Origin: Gemmiger sp. An120
GTDB taxonomy: Bacteria; Bacillota; Clostridia; Oscillospirales; Ruminococcaceae
Assembly (NCBI RefSeq): GCF_002160955.1
Contig: NZ_NFLN01000021.1
Coordinates: 1-44,832, forward strand
Direction: 5' to 3'
DNA length: 44,832 bases
How positions within the stretch are numbered: the first letter of the stretch is position 1; the number at the start of each line of letters is the position of its first letter. The translations under genes were made by a program, and so were the position numbers. Below the pieces are notes generated by a model that worked only from the letters and a program-made list of their open reading frames with translations, did no database searches and was not told the DNA's origin. Shown piece by piece: positions 30,747-38,202 of this stretch.

Positions 30747-32009
30747 ATGGACTACGGACTGATCGGCAAAAAACTGGGCCACAGCTTTTCCGCCCCCATC
30801 CATGAGGAGCTGGGCGGCTACCGCTACCAGCTGCGGGAACTTCCCGACGAAACCGCGCTGGCGGAGTTTCTGCGCAAGCGGGAGTTCAAGGCCATCAACG
30901 TGACCATCCCCTACAAGCAGGCGGTGATGCCGGCCTGCGCCTACCTGGACCCGGCGGCGAAAGCCATCGGCGCGGTGAACACCATCGTGAACCGGAACGG
31001 CGTGCTCTCCGGCTACAACACCGACTACGCCGGGGCCCGCCGCGCCATGCGCCGGGGCGGGGTAGAGCTGGCGGACCGGGTGGTGCTGATTCTGGGCACC
31101 GGCGGCACCCGCCGCACCTTTTCCGCCATCGCCCGGGACGAGGGCGCGCGGGAGATCCTGGTGGCCGGGCGCAGCGGCGGCGACGGGGTACTGACCTACG
31201 GGGAAGCTGCCCGCCGCGCCGACGTGCAGGTGGTGCTGAACGCCAGCCCCGCCGGGATGTGGCCCCACAACGGGGAATGCCTGGTGGATCTGTCGGTCTG
31301 GCCCGCGCTGGAATCGGTGTTTGACGCGGTATACAACCCACTGGAAACCCGGCTGCTCTGGCAGGCCAAGCAGCGGGGTCTGCCCGCGGTGAACGGTCTG
31401 GCCATGCTGGTGGGGCAGGCGAAATACGCCTCGGAGCATTTCACCGGCCGCTCCATCCCGGACGAGGAGATCGACCGGGTACACCGCACCCTGCTGGGCC
31501 GTCTGGCCAACCTGGTGCTGGTGGGGATGCCCGGCTGCGGCAAGACCCGCATCGGCCGTCTGGCGGCGCAGGCGCTGGGCCGGGATTTTGTGGACATGGA
31601 CGCGGAGATTGAAAAAGCCGCCGGGATGTCCATTCCGGATATCTTTTCCTGGGAAGGGGAGCAGGGCTTCCGGGACCGGGAAACCCGGGTGGCTGAAATC
31701 CTGGGCGCCCGCACCGGGCTGGTGATCGCCACCGGCGGCGGCGCGGTGCTGCGGGGGGAAAATGTGCGGGCTTTGCGCCAGAACGGCGTGATCGTGTACA
31801 TGCAGCGGTCGCTGGATCAGCTGGCGGTGGGGGGCAACCGGCCCCTGAGTTCCAGCCGGGAGGCACTGGAAAAGATGCTCGCCGCCCGCGCGCCCCTCTA
31901 CGAGGCGGCGGCGCACCGGGTGGTGTTCAACACCGGCGGCCCGCCCAGCCTGGCCCGCCGGGACGTGCTGGCGGCATTCCGCCAGGCACTGGATGCCGGG
32001 GTGTTATAA
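30747..32009 (+). CDS. Shikimate dehydrogenase-shikimate kinase fusion
   Basis: A 420-residue bifunctional enzyme for two consecutive-pathway steps. Residues 1-250 are AroE (3-dehydroshikimate to shikimate with NADPH). They include GLIGKKLGHSFSAPIHEELG, the catalytic Lys in NVTIPYKQAV, the Asp in YNTDYAGA, and an NADP loop GTGGTRRTF in place of the common GAGGAxRA. Residues 256-420 are AroK (shikimate to shikimate 3-phosphate with ATP): Walker A GMPGCGKT (260-267), DMDAEIEKAAGMSIPDIF, FRDRETRV, ATGGGAVLR, and the lid with NRPL and R...Y. No linker loss or stop is seen between the parts. A terminator follows. Confidence 0.93.
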   Translation: MDYGLIGKKLGHSFSAPIHEELGGYRYQLRELPDETALAEFLRKREFKAINVTIPYKQAVMPACAYLDPAAKAIGAVNTIVNRNGVLSGYNTDYAGARRAMRRGGVELADRVVLILGTGGTRRTFSAIARDEGAREILVAGRSGGDGVLTYGEAARRADVQVVLNASPAGMWPHNGECLVDLSVWPALESVFDAVYNPLETRLLWQAKQRGLPAVNGLAMLVGQAKYASEHFTGRSIPDEEIDRVHRTLLGRLANLVLVGMPGCGKTRIGRLAAQALGRDFVDMDAEIEKAAGMSIPDIFSWEGEQGFRDRETRVAEILGARTGLVIATGGGAVLRGENVRALRQNGVIVYMQRSLDQLAVGGNRPLSSSREALEKMLAARAPLYEAAAHRVVFNTGGPPSLARRDVLAAFRQALDAGVL

Positions 32010-32020
32010 CAAAACAGAAC

Positions 32021-32068
32021 AAGGCCCGCGCGGGGACGGATACCGTCCCTGCGCGGGCCTTGCTTTTT
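32021..32068. terminator. Bidirectional terminator between aroE-aroK and ricT
   Basis: AAGGCCCGCGCGGGGACGG and CCGTCCCTGCGCGGGCCTT form the stem (32021-32061); TGCTTTTT follows on plus, TTGTTCTGTTTTG on minus. The outer arm AAGGCCCGCGC is the same as in the family A centres, but no flanking hairpins are present here. Confidence 0.85.
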
Positions 32069-32069
32069 C

Positions 32070-32915
32070 TTATTCCTTGGGATCGGCCACCTTGGGAGCG
32101 CGTTTACCGCCCCGCAGGTAGGTGCACTCGCTGCGCTTGTACCATTTGGGGGCCAGGCTGCTGCCCTCGGCCCGGACCTTGAGCATACCGGAAACCGGGT
32201 TGGCTTCCAGCACCACGCCCTCGCCGTCCGGGGTGCGGACGATGCTGCCGTTCATGGGGGTGATGCTGTTCAGGTACTCGTAGCTTTTCTGCTCATAGGC
32301 CAGGCAGCACATGAGCCGGCCGCAACTGCCGCTGATCTTGGTGGGGTTCAGGCTCAGGCCCTGTTCCTTGGCCATCTTGATGCTGACCGGCTGGAAGTCC
32401 CGCAGGAAACGGCTGCAGCAGAAGGGCTGGCCGCAGATGCCGATACCGCCCAGCATCTTGCTCTCGTCCCGCACGCCGATCTGGCGCAGCTCGATCCGGG
32501 TATGGAACACACCCGCCAGGTCCTTGACCAGGTCCCGGAAATCCACACGCCCGTCGGCGGTGAAGTAGAACAGGATCTTGCTGCGGTCCAGGTTGTATTC
32601 CGCGTCCACCAGCTTCATTTCCAGGCCGTGCTTGGCAATGCGCTCCTGGCAGATGGTAAAGGCTTTCTTTTCATCGGCCCGGTTCTGTTTCATGGCCCGC
32701 ACGTCCAGGCTGTCCGCCGCGCGCAGAACCTTTTTCAGTTCCCGGGGGATCTGGCTGTCCGGCAGTTCCGCCGGGCCCGGCACCACTTCGCCGCATTCCG
32801 CGCCGCGGGCCGTTTCCACGATCACGTAGTCGCCCGGCTGGCAGTCCAGGTCTACCGGGTCAAAATAGTAGGCTTTTCCGGCCGGTTTGAACCGCACCGA
32901 TACGATTTTCTTCAT
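32070..32915 (-). CDS. ricT: PSP1-domain protein RicT (YaaT)
   Basis: A 281-residue member of the RicT/YaaT family. In Bacillus subtilis RicT forms the iron-sulfur Y-complex with RicA and RicF and aids RNase Y in mRNA processing, as well as competence and sporulation. The PSP1 core is KHGLEMKLVDAEYNLDRSKILFYFTADGRVDFRDLVKDLAGVFHTRIELRQIGVRDE. Cys-rich motifs follow: GGIGICGQPFCCSRFL and SGSCGRLMCCLAYE, which supply cluster ligands. The ATG at 32915 after AAAAAGGAATGGT is preferred over an upstream TTG. The order darA-holB-ricT is the Bacillota arrangement. Confidence 0.93.
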   Translation of the reverse strand: MKKIVSVRFKPAGKAYYFDPVDLDCQPGDYVIVETARGAECGEVVPGPAELPDSQIPRELKKVLRAADSLDVRAMKQNRADEKKAFTICQERIAKHGLEMKLVDAEYNLDRSKILFYFTADGRVDFRDLVKDLAGVFHTRIELRQIGVRDESKMLGGIGICGQPFCCSRFLRDFQPVSIKMAKEQGLSLNPTKISGSCGRLMCCLAYEQKSYEYLNSITPMNGSIVRTPDGEGVVLEANPVSGMLKVRAEGSSLAPKWYKRSECTYLRGGKRAPKVADPKE

Positions 32916-33014
32916 ACCATTCCTTTTTCTCTGCCGCAAGCATTGGGTGTCACGTCCCGGCCCGCGCGGCAGTGGGTTGGGCTGGGGTTTGATAAGGTTG
33001 GAATGCTATTATAT

Positions 33015-33080
33015 AGCCAATATGGGGGTCAAAGACCCCCATGCCCCCCTTTGTCGGGCCAATACATTGGCCCTCGGGGG
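33015..33080. repeat. Family A repeat, half element (outer and middle hairpins)
   Basis: GCCAATATGGGGG starts the outer hairpin (ATGGGGGTC, loop AAA, GACCCCCAT at 33022-33042). GGGCCAATACATTGGCCC (33056-33073) is the middle hairpin, followed by CTCGGGGG. The terminator centre and the other half are absent. It lies inside the holB-ricT interval, where a terminator would break the operon. The remaining interval to 33150 holds no gene; it has an 8-bp inverted repeat GTATAATT/AATTATAC at 33135-33156. Confidence 0.7.
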
Positions 33081-33150
33081 AAATCACATTTAACCTTTTT
33101 GCATACGCAAAAGGCCGCACGTGTAATACATTTCGTATAATTGACAAAAA

Positions 33151-34062
33151 TTATACACGACATAGGCGCAGGGCCAGGGCGGTTAGGGTCAGGCGGGGGT
33201 TGGCGTTGGATTCCAGCGCGGTGAGGGCGCGGCCTGCCTGCCGGGCCGCGTGGGCCGCCCGGGCGGGGGGCAGGGGATCTTCCGGGGCGGGGGAGCGCAT
33301 CCAGGCGCCGCACAAACTGCGCAGCAGCTCGATCAGCCGGGTGGCCCGGGATTTGTCCCTTTCCACGCCCGCCAGCACCCGCATGCAGGCATACCGGTCC
33401 CGGGCCGCGGCGGCCGCCGCCAGTTCCCGGGCTTCCCGCAGCAGGGCGTCCCCGTCGGGGCTTTGCAGCAGCGCCAGCGCCGCGCCCGCCCGGCCGCCGA
33501 ACGCCCGGGCCAGATCCTGGGCATGGGGCTCGTCACAGGCGGGGTATTCCGCCCGTAGCAGGGCGGCGCAGTCCGCCTGGGGCAGAGGAGCCACCGTGTA
33601 CAGACGGCACCGGCTGCGGATTGTGGGCAGCACGGAACCCGCCCCGGGTGCCGTCAGGATAAACAGCACCCCGGGCGGGGGTTCCTCCAGGATCTTCAGC
33701 AGCGCGTTGGCGCTGGCCGGGTTCATTTTATGGGCGCCGTAGACGATCTGCACACGCCCGGCGGCGGACAGACTGGTCTCGTACAGCGCGGCGCGGGCGG
33801 CGCGGATCTGCTCCACCTTGATGATGCCGCCGCTGCCGGAGCCCCGCAGCGCGGCGCATTCCGGGCTTTCGCCCCGCAGTACCGCTTCGGCGGCGGGGCC
33901 GCCCGCCGGATACAGGTAATCGGCCGCCAGGCACCGGGCGGCAAACCCGGCGCCGCAGCCCGCCTCGCCGCACAGCAGCACGCTGTGGCCCAGCCGGCCG
34001 GCGCTGAGCGCCTCGGTCAGGGCCTGGCGGGTGAGCTCATTGCCGGCCAGACGGGCCAGCAT
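33151..34062 (-). CDS. holB: DNA polymerase III subunit delta'
   Basis: A 303-residue clamp-loader protein. GNELTRQALTEALSAGRLGHSVLLCGEAGCGAGFAARCLA contains the P-loop without the Lys, as expected for delta', which does not hydrolyse ATP. Also present are IIKVEQIRAARAALYETSLSAAGRVQIVYGAHKMNPASANALLKILEEPPPGVLFILTA and TIRSRCRLYTV (the SRC motif contacting the neighbour subunit). The zinc-binding Cys set of many delta' proteins is mostly missing: only one Cys is seen in SPECAALRG. The ATG at 34062 overlaps the darA stop by one base. The C-terminal collar domain is Ala/Arg-rich. Confidence 0.88.
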   Translation of the reverse strand: MLARLAGNELTRQALTEALSAGRLGHSVLLCGEAGCGAGFAARCLAADYLYPAGGPAAEAVLRGESPECAALRGSGSGGIIKVEQIRAARAALYETSLSAAGRVQIVYGAHKMNPASANALLKILEEPPPGVLFILTAPGAGSVLPTIRSRCRLYTVAPLPQADCAALLRAEYPACDEPHAQDLARAFGGRAGAALALLQSPDGDALLREARELAAAAAARDRYACMRVLAGVERDKSRATRLIELLRSLCGAWMRSPAPEDPLPPARAAHAARQAGRALTALESNANPRLTLTALALRLCRV

Positions 34063-34385
34063 CACAGCTTTTCAAACCGCTCCACGTTGGTGACAAAGAC
34101 GGTAGCGCCGCCCACGGTGACCTCCAGCGGGTAGGCGGTGGCCACGCCCAGGCCATAGCTGGCGGTGCTGGGAACCACCTCGGTGCGCTGCTTGCAGCAG
34201 CGGGCGATCACGGCGATGCAGTTGTCAACCTTTTCGTCATCGGTACCGATGAGCAGGGTCATGTTGCCGGCCATCAGGAATCCGCCGGTGGTGGACAGAC
34301 GGGTAACGCTGAACCCGGCCTTGATAAGCTCGGTACACACGGCGCGGGAATCCTCTTTGTTGACGATAGCGGTGATCATTTTCAT
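34062..34385 (-). CDS. darA: Cyclic di-AMP receptor, PII-like (DarA/PstA)
   Basis: A 107-residue PII-like protein: MKMITAIVNKEDSRAVCTELIKAGFSVTRLSTTGGFLMAGNMTLLIGTDDEKVDNCIAVI, then an ending with GGATVFVTNVERFEKL. STTGGFL and the T-loop/B-loop pattern match DarA (PstA, YaaQ), a trimeric c-di-AMP binding protein of Bacillota. It indicates c-di-AMP signalling in this organism. GGGAGGTTTGCCGTT precedes the ATG. It is the first gene of the darA-holB-ricT series. Confidence 0.93.
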   Translation of the reverse strand: MKMITAIVNKEDSRAVCTELIKAGFSVTRLSTTGGFLMAGNMTLLIGTDDEKVDNCIAVIARCCKQRTEVVPSTASYGLGVATAYPLEVTVGGATVFVTNVERFEKL

Positions 34386-34460
34386 AACGGCAAACCTCCC
34401 TGTACCGCCCGCTTGCGGGCGGTGGATAAACACGCAGGGCACTGCCCCGCGCTTTTTTCT

Positions 34461-34489
34461 ATTGTATCACACTGTCAGCGATTCTTCCA
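34461..34489 (-). promoter_or_regulatory. Possible promoter of darA-holB-ricT
   Basis: On the minus strand TGGAAG (34489-34484), a 17-bp spacer and TACAAT (34466-34461) with a TGA extension. It lies across the 3' end of the rhomboid-like gene. Two GC hairpins (34433-34450 region and 34403-34422, ACCGCCCGC/GCGGGCGGT) stand in the leader. Confidence 0.4.
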
Positions 34490-35137
34490 CTGGTTTTGCC
34501 AATCCCGGCGGCGTTTATAGTTGCGGTAGCTGTTGATGCCGTCGTGCCACAGGTCCTGGCCGAAGAACAGCAGAAAACCGCTGAGCGCCAGCACCAGGCT
34601 GAGTTTGTTCAGCAGGCCGGGCATGGTGAGGATCTGCAGCAGGTACAAAGCGCCCGAGAACAGCCCGATCCACTTGACCTTGATGGGGATGACGAAGAAC
34701 AGCAGCAGCTGCTGCTCCGGATACAGGCAGGCAAAGGCAAAGAACAGGGAATAGTAGATGCCCAGGTTATCGGACCAGCCGGTGAGCAGGCAGGCCAGCC
34801 AGGCGCCCACGATGCCCGCCGCCACATAGACGGTGAACCGGAAATTGCCCCAGGCGCGTTCCAGCGCCATGCCGATCCAGTATTCACAGTACAGATATAA
34901 AAGGAAGAACAACGGGTTGGAACCGCTGGACGGCATGAACACAAAGGTGATCAGGCGCCATACCTGCCCGTGCAGCACGCCGCTGCGGGTCAGGCTGATC
35001 ATGCCCAGCAGGTTGTACATGCCCAGATTGTAGGCGACGTACATCAGAAGCTGCCCCGCGATCAGGATTATCATCAGGTTGGGAATACCGCCGCGGCGGC
35101 CGTATTTGTATTCGAGTTTCTGCAGCCAGGATTGCAT
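34475..35137 (-). CDS. Rhomboid-like membrane protein lacking the catalytic Ser
   Basis: A 220-residue protein with six hydrophobic segments. HGQVWRLITFVFMP and the RAWGNFRFTVYVAAGIVGAW region resemble the L1 loop and TM3 of rhomboid proteases. The GxSG of active rhomboids should come next in TM4, but the sequence reads GIYYSLFFAFACLYPEQQ, and no His with the right spacing is seen in the last helix. It is therefore likely an inactive member (Derlin/iRhom-like), perhaps a membrane chaperone. The C-terminus is strongly basic (NYKRRRDWQNQWKNR). Start after AAAGAGAGGCCTCTGGCAT. It lies upstream of the darA operon on the same strand. Confidence 0.75.
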   Translation of the reverse strand: MQSWLQKLEYKYGRRGGIPNLMIILIAGQLLMYVAYNLGMYNLLGMISLTRSGVLHGQVWRLITFVFMPSSGSNPLFFLLYLYCEYWIGMALERAWGNFRFTVYVAAGIVGAWLACLLTGWSDNLGIYYSLFFAFACLYPEQQLLLFFVIPIKVKWIGLFSGALYLLQILTMPGLLNKLSLVLALSGFLLFFGQDLWHDGINSYRNYKRRRDWQNQWKNR

Positions 35138-35230
35138 ATGCCAGAGGCCTCTCTTTCTTGTTCACAATCGGTGTTTTGTAAAATTGTTGCCCGCGCGTTT
35201 TGGCCGCAATCGGCGCGCTGGCATGGGGAT

Positions 35231-35259
35231 ATTGTACCATTTTCCCCAGCCGCATTCAA
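35231..35259 (-). promoter_or_regulatory. Promoter of the rhomboid-like gene
   Basis: On the minus strand TTGAAT (35259-35254), a 17-bp spacer and TACAAT (35236-35231). Confidence 0.65.
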
Positions 35260-35266
35260 CAAAAAG

Positions 35267-35442
35267 TTATCGACCGGCAGTTTTCGTGGAATCTCGTGTG
35301 GAAAAACCCACCCCAAAATATAGGGTTCTCAACACTTTCCACAGAGTTTTCCACCGAAATCCGGGGTTTGGGGAATATACAACCTGTAATCGTGGAAAAA
35401 TCGGCATAATTTTCAACAGTCTGTTGAAAACGCTGTGGAAAA
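35267..35442. other. Cluster of DnaA-box-like 9-mers with a 21-bp palindrome
   Basis: Two perfect TTTTCCACA (35297-35305 and 35434-35442, both on minus) and three one-mismatch copies (CTTTCCACA 35335-35343, TTTTCCACC 35347-35355, TTTTCCACG 35391-35399 on minus) occur within 146 bp. A weaker TTATCGACC is at 35267-35275. TTTTCAACAG T CTGTTGAAAA (35410-35430) is a perfect palindrome that contains two more near-matches. The stretch 35138-35497 has no gene and is clearly more AT-rich than its surroundings. Confidence 0.5.
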
Positions 35443-35516
35443 CCCGGACATGGAAATTTGCATCCTTTTTGTGAATAAAGTGTGACGGGGAATTTGCTGA
35501 TATGGGGGGATAGAAC

Positions 35517-35610
35517 CAAGGGCTGCGGGCGCAACAAGAATGCGCCCGCCCGGCTGCGCCGACCGCCCTGCCGGTCCGGGTCTCCACCGGAGACCCGGCC
35601 GCTTCGCGTA
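35517..35610. repeat. Nested four-hairpin cassette, copy 1 (minus orientation)
   Basis: Read on plus: GCGGGCGCA/TGCGCCCGC (35525-35549, loop of 7), then GACCG/CGGTC, then the variable hairpin CCGGGTCTCC/GGAGACCCGG with loop ACC (35576-35598), then CGC/GCG around the TTC side of a GAA loop. It matches the cassette at 40309-40404 in reverse complement. Confidence 0.75.
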
Positions 35611-35675
35611 CCCGGGCCCCCATACCCCCCGGAGATCGGGCCGGAATACTCCGGCCCCAGGGAATGATATAGAAC

Positions 35676-35725
35676 AAGGCCCGCGCAAAACCATAATGGT
35701 TCTGTGCGGGCCTCCTATTATATAT
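35676..35725. terminator. Central terminator of the family A element at 35.7 kb
   Basis: GGCCCGCGCAAAACCA and TGGTTCTGTGCGGGCC pair (35678-35712); one G-T pair is in the stem. Minus-strand read-out (TTGTTCTATATCATTCC) would end the amidase transcript; the T-tract is weak. Confidence 0.65.
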
Positions 35726-35796
35726 TTTCCCATGGCCAAATTGTTTTGGCCATGATTTCCGGGGTCTGGGGGGACGTTGTCCCCCCAGATTAGCTT

Positions 35797-37959
35797 TTAC
35801 CCCGGCATGCTGGCCAGGACGGCCTGGGCGATGGCGCCGCCTTCGGCCCAGAGGGTCGTTTCGTCGGCGCAGGTTTCGTACTCGGCGGGCACGGTCATGA
35901 ACCCGGTTTCCAGCAATACCGCCGGGCAGACCGCGCTGCGGGTCACATAATAATAATCCTGGAAACTGCCGCGCAGCGCCCGGCCGGTGACCCCGGTCAT
36001 ATAAGCGGTCAGGTTTTCCGCCAGCGTGGCGCCCGAATCAAAGAAATAATAGGCCTCGGTCCCGCCGGTCTGGTTCAGATCGCTGGTCAGCGCGGCGCTG
36101 TTGTGGTGCACCGCTATGAAGAAATCCGGCTTTTCCTGCCGCAGGATCTCCACCCGCTCGCCCAGGCTCAGGGCGGTGTCGTCCTGCCGGGTAAAGGTCA
36201 CCGTGGCCCCCAGCTGCTCCAGCCGGGCGGCGGCGGTCTGGGCCAGCGCCAGGTTCAGATCCTTTTCCAGCGGCGCGCTCATGCCCGCCGCGCCCATGGC
36301 GCCGTTATCATCGCCGCCATGGCCCGGGTCCAGCAATACCTTCACGCCCGCCAGCGGCGCGTCGTCGGTTTCCCGGGCGGGGGCGTGCTGCAGATACACC
36401 CGCATGCCGTCGGCGGTATAGTCCACCGTATAGCCCCACAGCGGTTCGGCGGCGTCAAATTCCACCGTCAGGGCAAATCCCTGCCCCTCGTCCCAATCCG
36501 ATACCGACACCGCTTTCGCAAACCCGCAGCTGCCGGCCACATCGCCCTCCAGCGACGCGGACAAAAACCGCAGGGTCAGGCCGGTCTCGGTCTGCTCCGC
36601 GTACCAGATCGGCGACCCGCTGCCCGGCAGGGTCAGCACCACGTCGCCGCCATCCTCCTGGGCGGCGGTCAGGCCGGTAAAGGCCGCGGCGTCCGCGTCC
36701 TCCACCAGCTCGCAGTCCTTGGCCAGCACGTAATCCCCGGTATCCAGCTGATAGGCATAGGTATACTTGTTGCTGCGCACAAACCGCACGCTGTCCGCCA
36801 CCCGGGCCATACCGCCCGCATAGGCCGTGGTCTGGATACTGCCGTTCACCGCCTTGTCCGACAGCACGCTGGCCAGCGTTTCGGTGATCCGCACATATTC
36901 GCCCTCCTCGGCGGCACGGCTGCCGTCGGAGGTGGGCTTGGCGCTGGTCCAGCTGGATTTGCGCCGGGTGATGGTCAGGGAGACCTCCTGGCCGCCCTGG
37001 CTGGCGGTGTATGTATTCTCGCCCAGCTCCGGCTCCACCAGCAGGCCCCAGACGCCCTCGGTACCGTAGCGGGTGACCTCCTGGCCGTTGACGGTCAGGG
37101 TCTCGGCCGGGTCGCTGGTGCCCATCAGGAACACCGTATCGGTGTAGACCACCGCGTCCGGGTCGGGATAGCTGAACGCCAGCTCGCCGGACACGCCGCT
37201 GCTCAGCAGGGTCACATTGCCGGATTCGTCATCCCCGGCGCAAAACGCCAGGGTCACCGCCATGCGGCCTTTTTCCTCCGGCAGCTGGCCCCAGCTGCCC
37301 AGCACCAGCCCCGCGCCGGTCTGCTGCCGGCGGGCCGCCGCCAGCACCGACGGGCTGTCGTCCCGGCGCAGCAGGGGAGTGCCGCCCTCCGCGGTGTACA
37401 CGTCCACCGCGCCGGGGGTTTCCGGGTCGGCGGGGGTCAGGTAATAGACCAGCAGGTCGTAGGTCCCGGCCAGGTCGGCGGCCCAGGCGGGCAGCTCGCT
37501 GCCGGGGGCCAGCGCCGCGCCGGTATCGTCCACCGCCAGCAGGCCCGCGCCCATGCCCCGCTCGGCGGCCTGCTTGATCAGCTCGGCCACCGGGTCCAGT
37601 TTGCGGAAAAAGCCGTCCGGCATGGCGGCGGCGGGGGCGGCGGTCAGTTCCTTGGTGTCAAACAGCGCCCCCTGCCCGGACAGGCCGCTGAACAACACCG
37701 TATCGGCCCCGGCGGCGGACGCGGTGTCCAGCGCGTCGGTGACCGCCTGCCGCACGGCGGCCGCGTCGGACAGGCTGTTCAGGCTGTCGGCCCAGGCGTC
37801 GTCCAGCACCAAGGCGGTGGGGCGGGTCAGGGTCAGGGCGTTGCGGGACGAGGGCCGCAGCAGGCTGACGCCCAGGATCAGCAGGGCGGCCAGAGCCGCC
37901 AGGCAAAGAAAGCAGGCCAGCGCGGCGGGCAGCGCCGAGCGGCGGGTTCGGGTTTTCAT
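35797..37959 (-). CDS. N-acetylmuramoyl-L-alanine amidase (Amidase_3) with large N-terminal part
   Basis: A 720-residue exported cell-wall hydrolase. One N-terminal hydrophobic segment (residues 10-35) acts as signal or anchor. Residues 45-230 look like a TIM-barrel, glycosidase-like domain (ALVLDDAWADSLN ... GMGAGLLAVDD). A beta-rich middle follows (FLMGTSDPAETLTVNGQEV, an Ig-like fold, then an SH3-like YVLAKDCELVED). Residues about 538-718 are the zinc amidase: VLLDPGHGGDDNGA with D544 and H547, EKDLNLALA, FIAVHHNSA and VLLETGFMT with the catalytic Glu. It cleaves the amide bond between MurNAc and L-Ala. Much longer than the usual 200-400 residues. AAGGAGGACCCGTTTC precedes the ATG. Confidence 0.92.
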   Translation of the reverse strand: MKTRTRRSALPAALACFLCLAALAALLILGVSLLRPSSRNALTLTRPTALVLDDAWADSLNSLSDAAAVRQAVTDALDTASAAGADTVLFSGLSGQGALFDTKELTAAPAAAMPDGFFRKLDPVAELIKQAAERGMGAGLLAVDDTGAALAPGSELPAWAADLAGTYDLLVYYLTPADPETPGAVDVYTAEGGTPLLRRDDSPSVLAAARRQQTGAGLVLGSWGQLPEEKGRMAVTLAFCAGDDESGNVTLLSSGVSGELAFSYPDPDAVVYTDTVFLMGTSDPAETLTVNGQEVTRYGTEGVWGLLVEPELGENTYTASQGGQEVSLTITRRKSSWTSAKPTSDGSRAAEEGEYVRITETLASVLSDKAVNGSIQTTAYAGGMARVADSVRFVRSNKYTYAYQLDTGDYVLAKDCELVEDADAAAFTGLTAAQEDGGDVVLTLPGSGSPIWYAEQTETGLTLRFLSASLEGDVAGSCGFAKAVSVSDWDEGQGFALTVEFDAAEPLWGYTVDYTADGMRVYLQHAPARETDDAPLAGVKVLLDPGHGGDDNGAMGAAGMSAPLEKDLNLALAQTAAARLEQLGATVTFTRQDDTALSLGERVEILRQEKPDFFIAVHHNSAALTSDLNQTGGTEAYYFFDSGATLAENLTAYMTGVTGRALRGSFQDYYYVTRSAVCPAVLLETGFMTVPAEYETCADETTLWAEGGAIAQAVLASMPG

Positions 37960-37991
37960 GAAACGGGTCCTCCTTGGGAAATCTTACGTTC

Positions 37992-38020
37992 AGTATAACA
38001 TAAATCTACGCCGGGGGACA
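37992..38020 (-). promoter_or_regulatory. Possible promoter of the amidase gene
   Basis: On the minus strand TGTCCC, a 17-bp spacer and TATACT (37997-37992), followed by GAACG; the -35 is poor. Confidence 0.4.
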
Positions 38021-38050
38021 CCGGAACATTTCTCCACCGGGCGTTTGTAT

Positions 38051-38160
38051 GCTATAATGGACCGCAAGCGGCCCATTATCTAAATTGCCCTTTTTCTCGC
38101 CCCTTGCGGGGCAACCGAAAAAGATGGCGAATTATACCATTCGCTGGCGCTCATGCTATA
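38051..38160 (+). promoter_or_regulatory. Hairpin-rich leader with two extended -10 boxes upstream of the MYG1 gene
   Basis: ATGCTATAAT occurs twice (TATAAT at 38053-38058 and 38155-38160), each with the TGC extension. Between them are ATAATGG/CCATTAT enclosing CCGC/GCGG, then CTTTTTC/GAAAAAG enclosing GCCCC/GGGGC, then GCGAAT/ATTCGC. The second box gives a leader of about 35 nt to the MYG1 start; the first would include all hairpins. Confidence 0.5.
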
Positions 38161-38202
38161 ATAATAAAGTATATGATTTTGTTTACCACAGGAGGCAGAC
38201 CC

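Larger units (their letters stand above)
35500..35794. repeat. Family A repeat, complete element carrying a nested cassette
   Basis: TATGGGGGGATAGAAC begins the left outer hairpin at 35501, but its loop and part of its right arm are replaced by the cassette at 35517-35610. GCCCCCATACCCCCC then resumes the element. The left middle hairpin is 35638-35657, the centre is 35678-35712, the right middle is 35732-35753 (ATGGCCAA with TTGGCCAT) and the right outer is 35765-35789. ATTAGC lies 6 bp from the amidase stop. Confidence 0.82.

Noticed and set aside
33135-33156. Inverted repeat GTATAATT/AATTATAC at the end of holB as a terminator
   Set aside because: It is AT-only with a 6-nt loop and no following T-tract on the minus strand, so it is too weak to support termination.
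35138-35497. Chromosomal origin of replication
   Set aside because: DnaA-box-like sites are present, but no dnaA, dnaN, rpmH or similar origin marker lies in the window and no AT-rich unwinding tract was identified. Reported only as a cluster.
36103-37998. 631-codon plus-strand open frame
   Set aside because: Fully antisense to the amidase gene, whose motifs are intact; composition is shadow-like.
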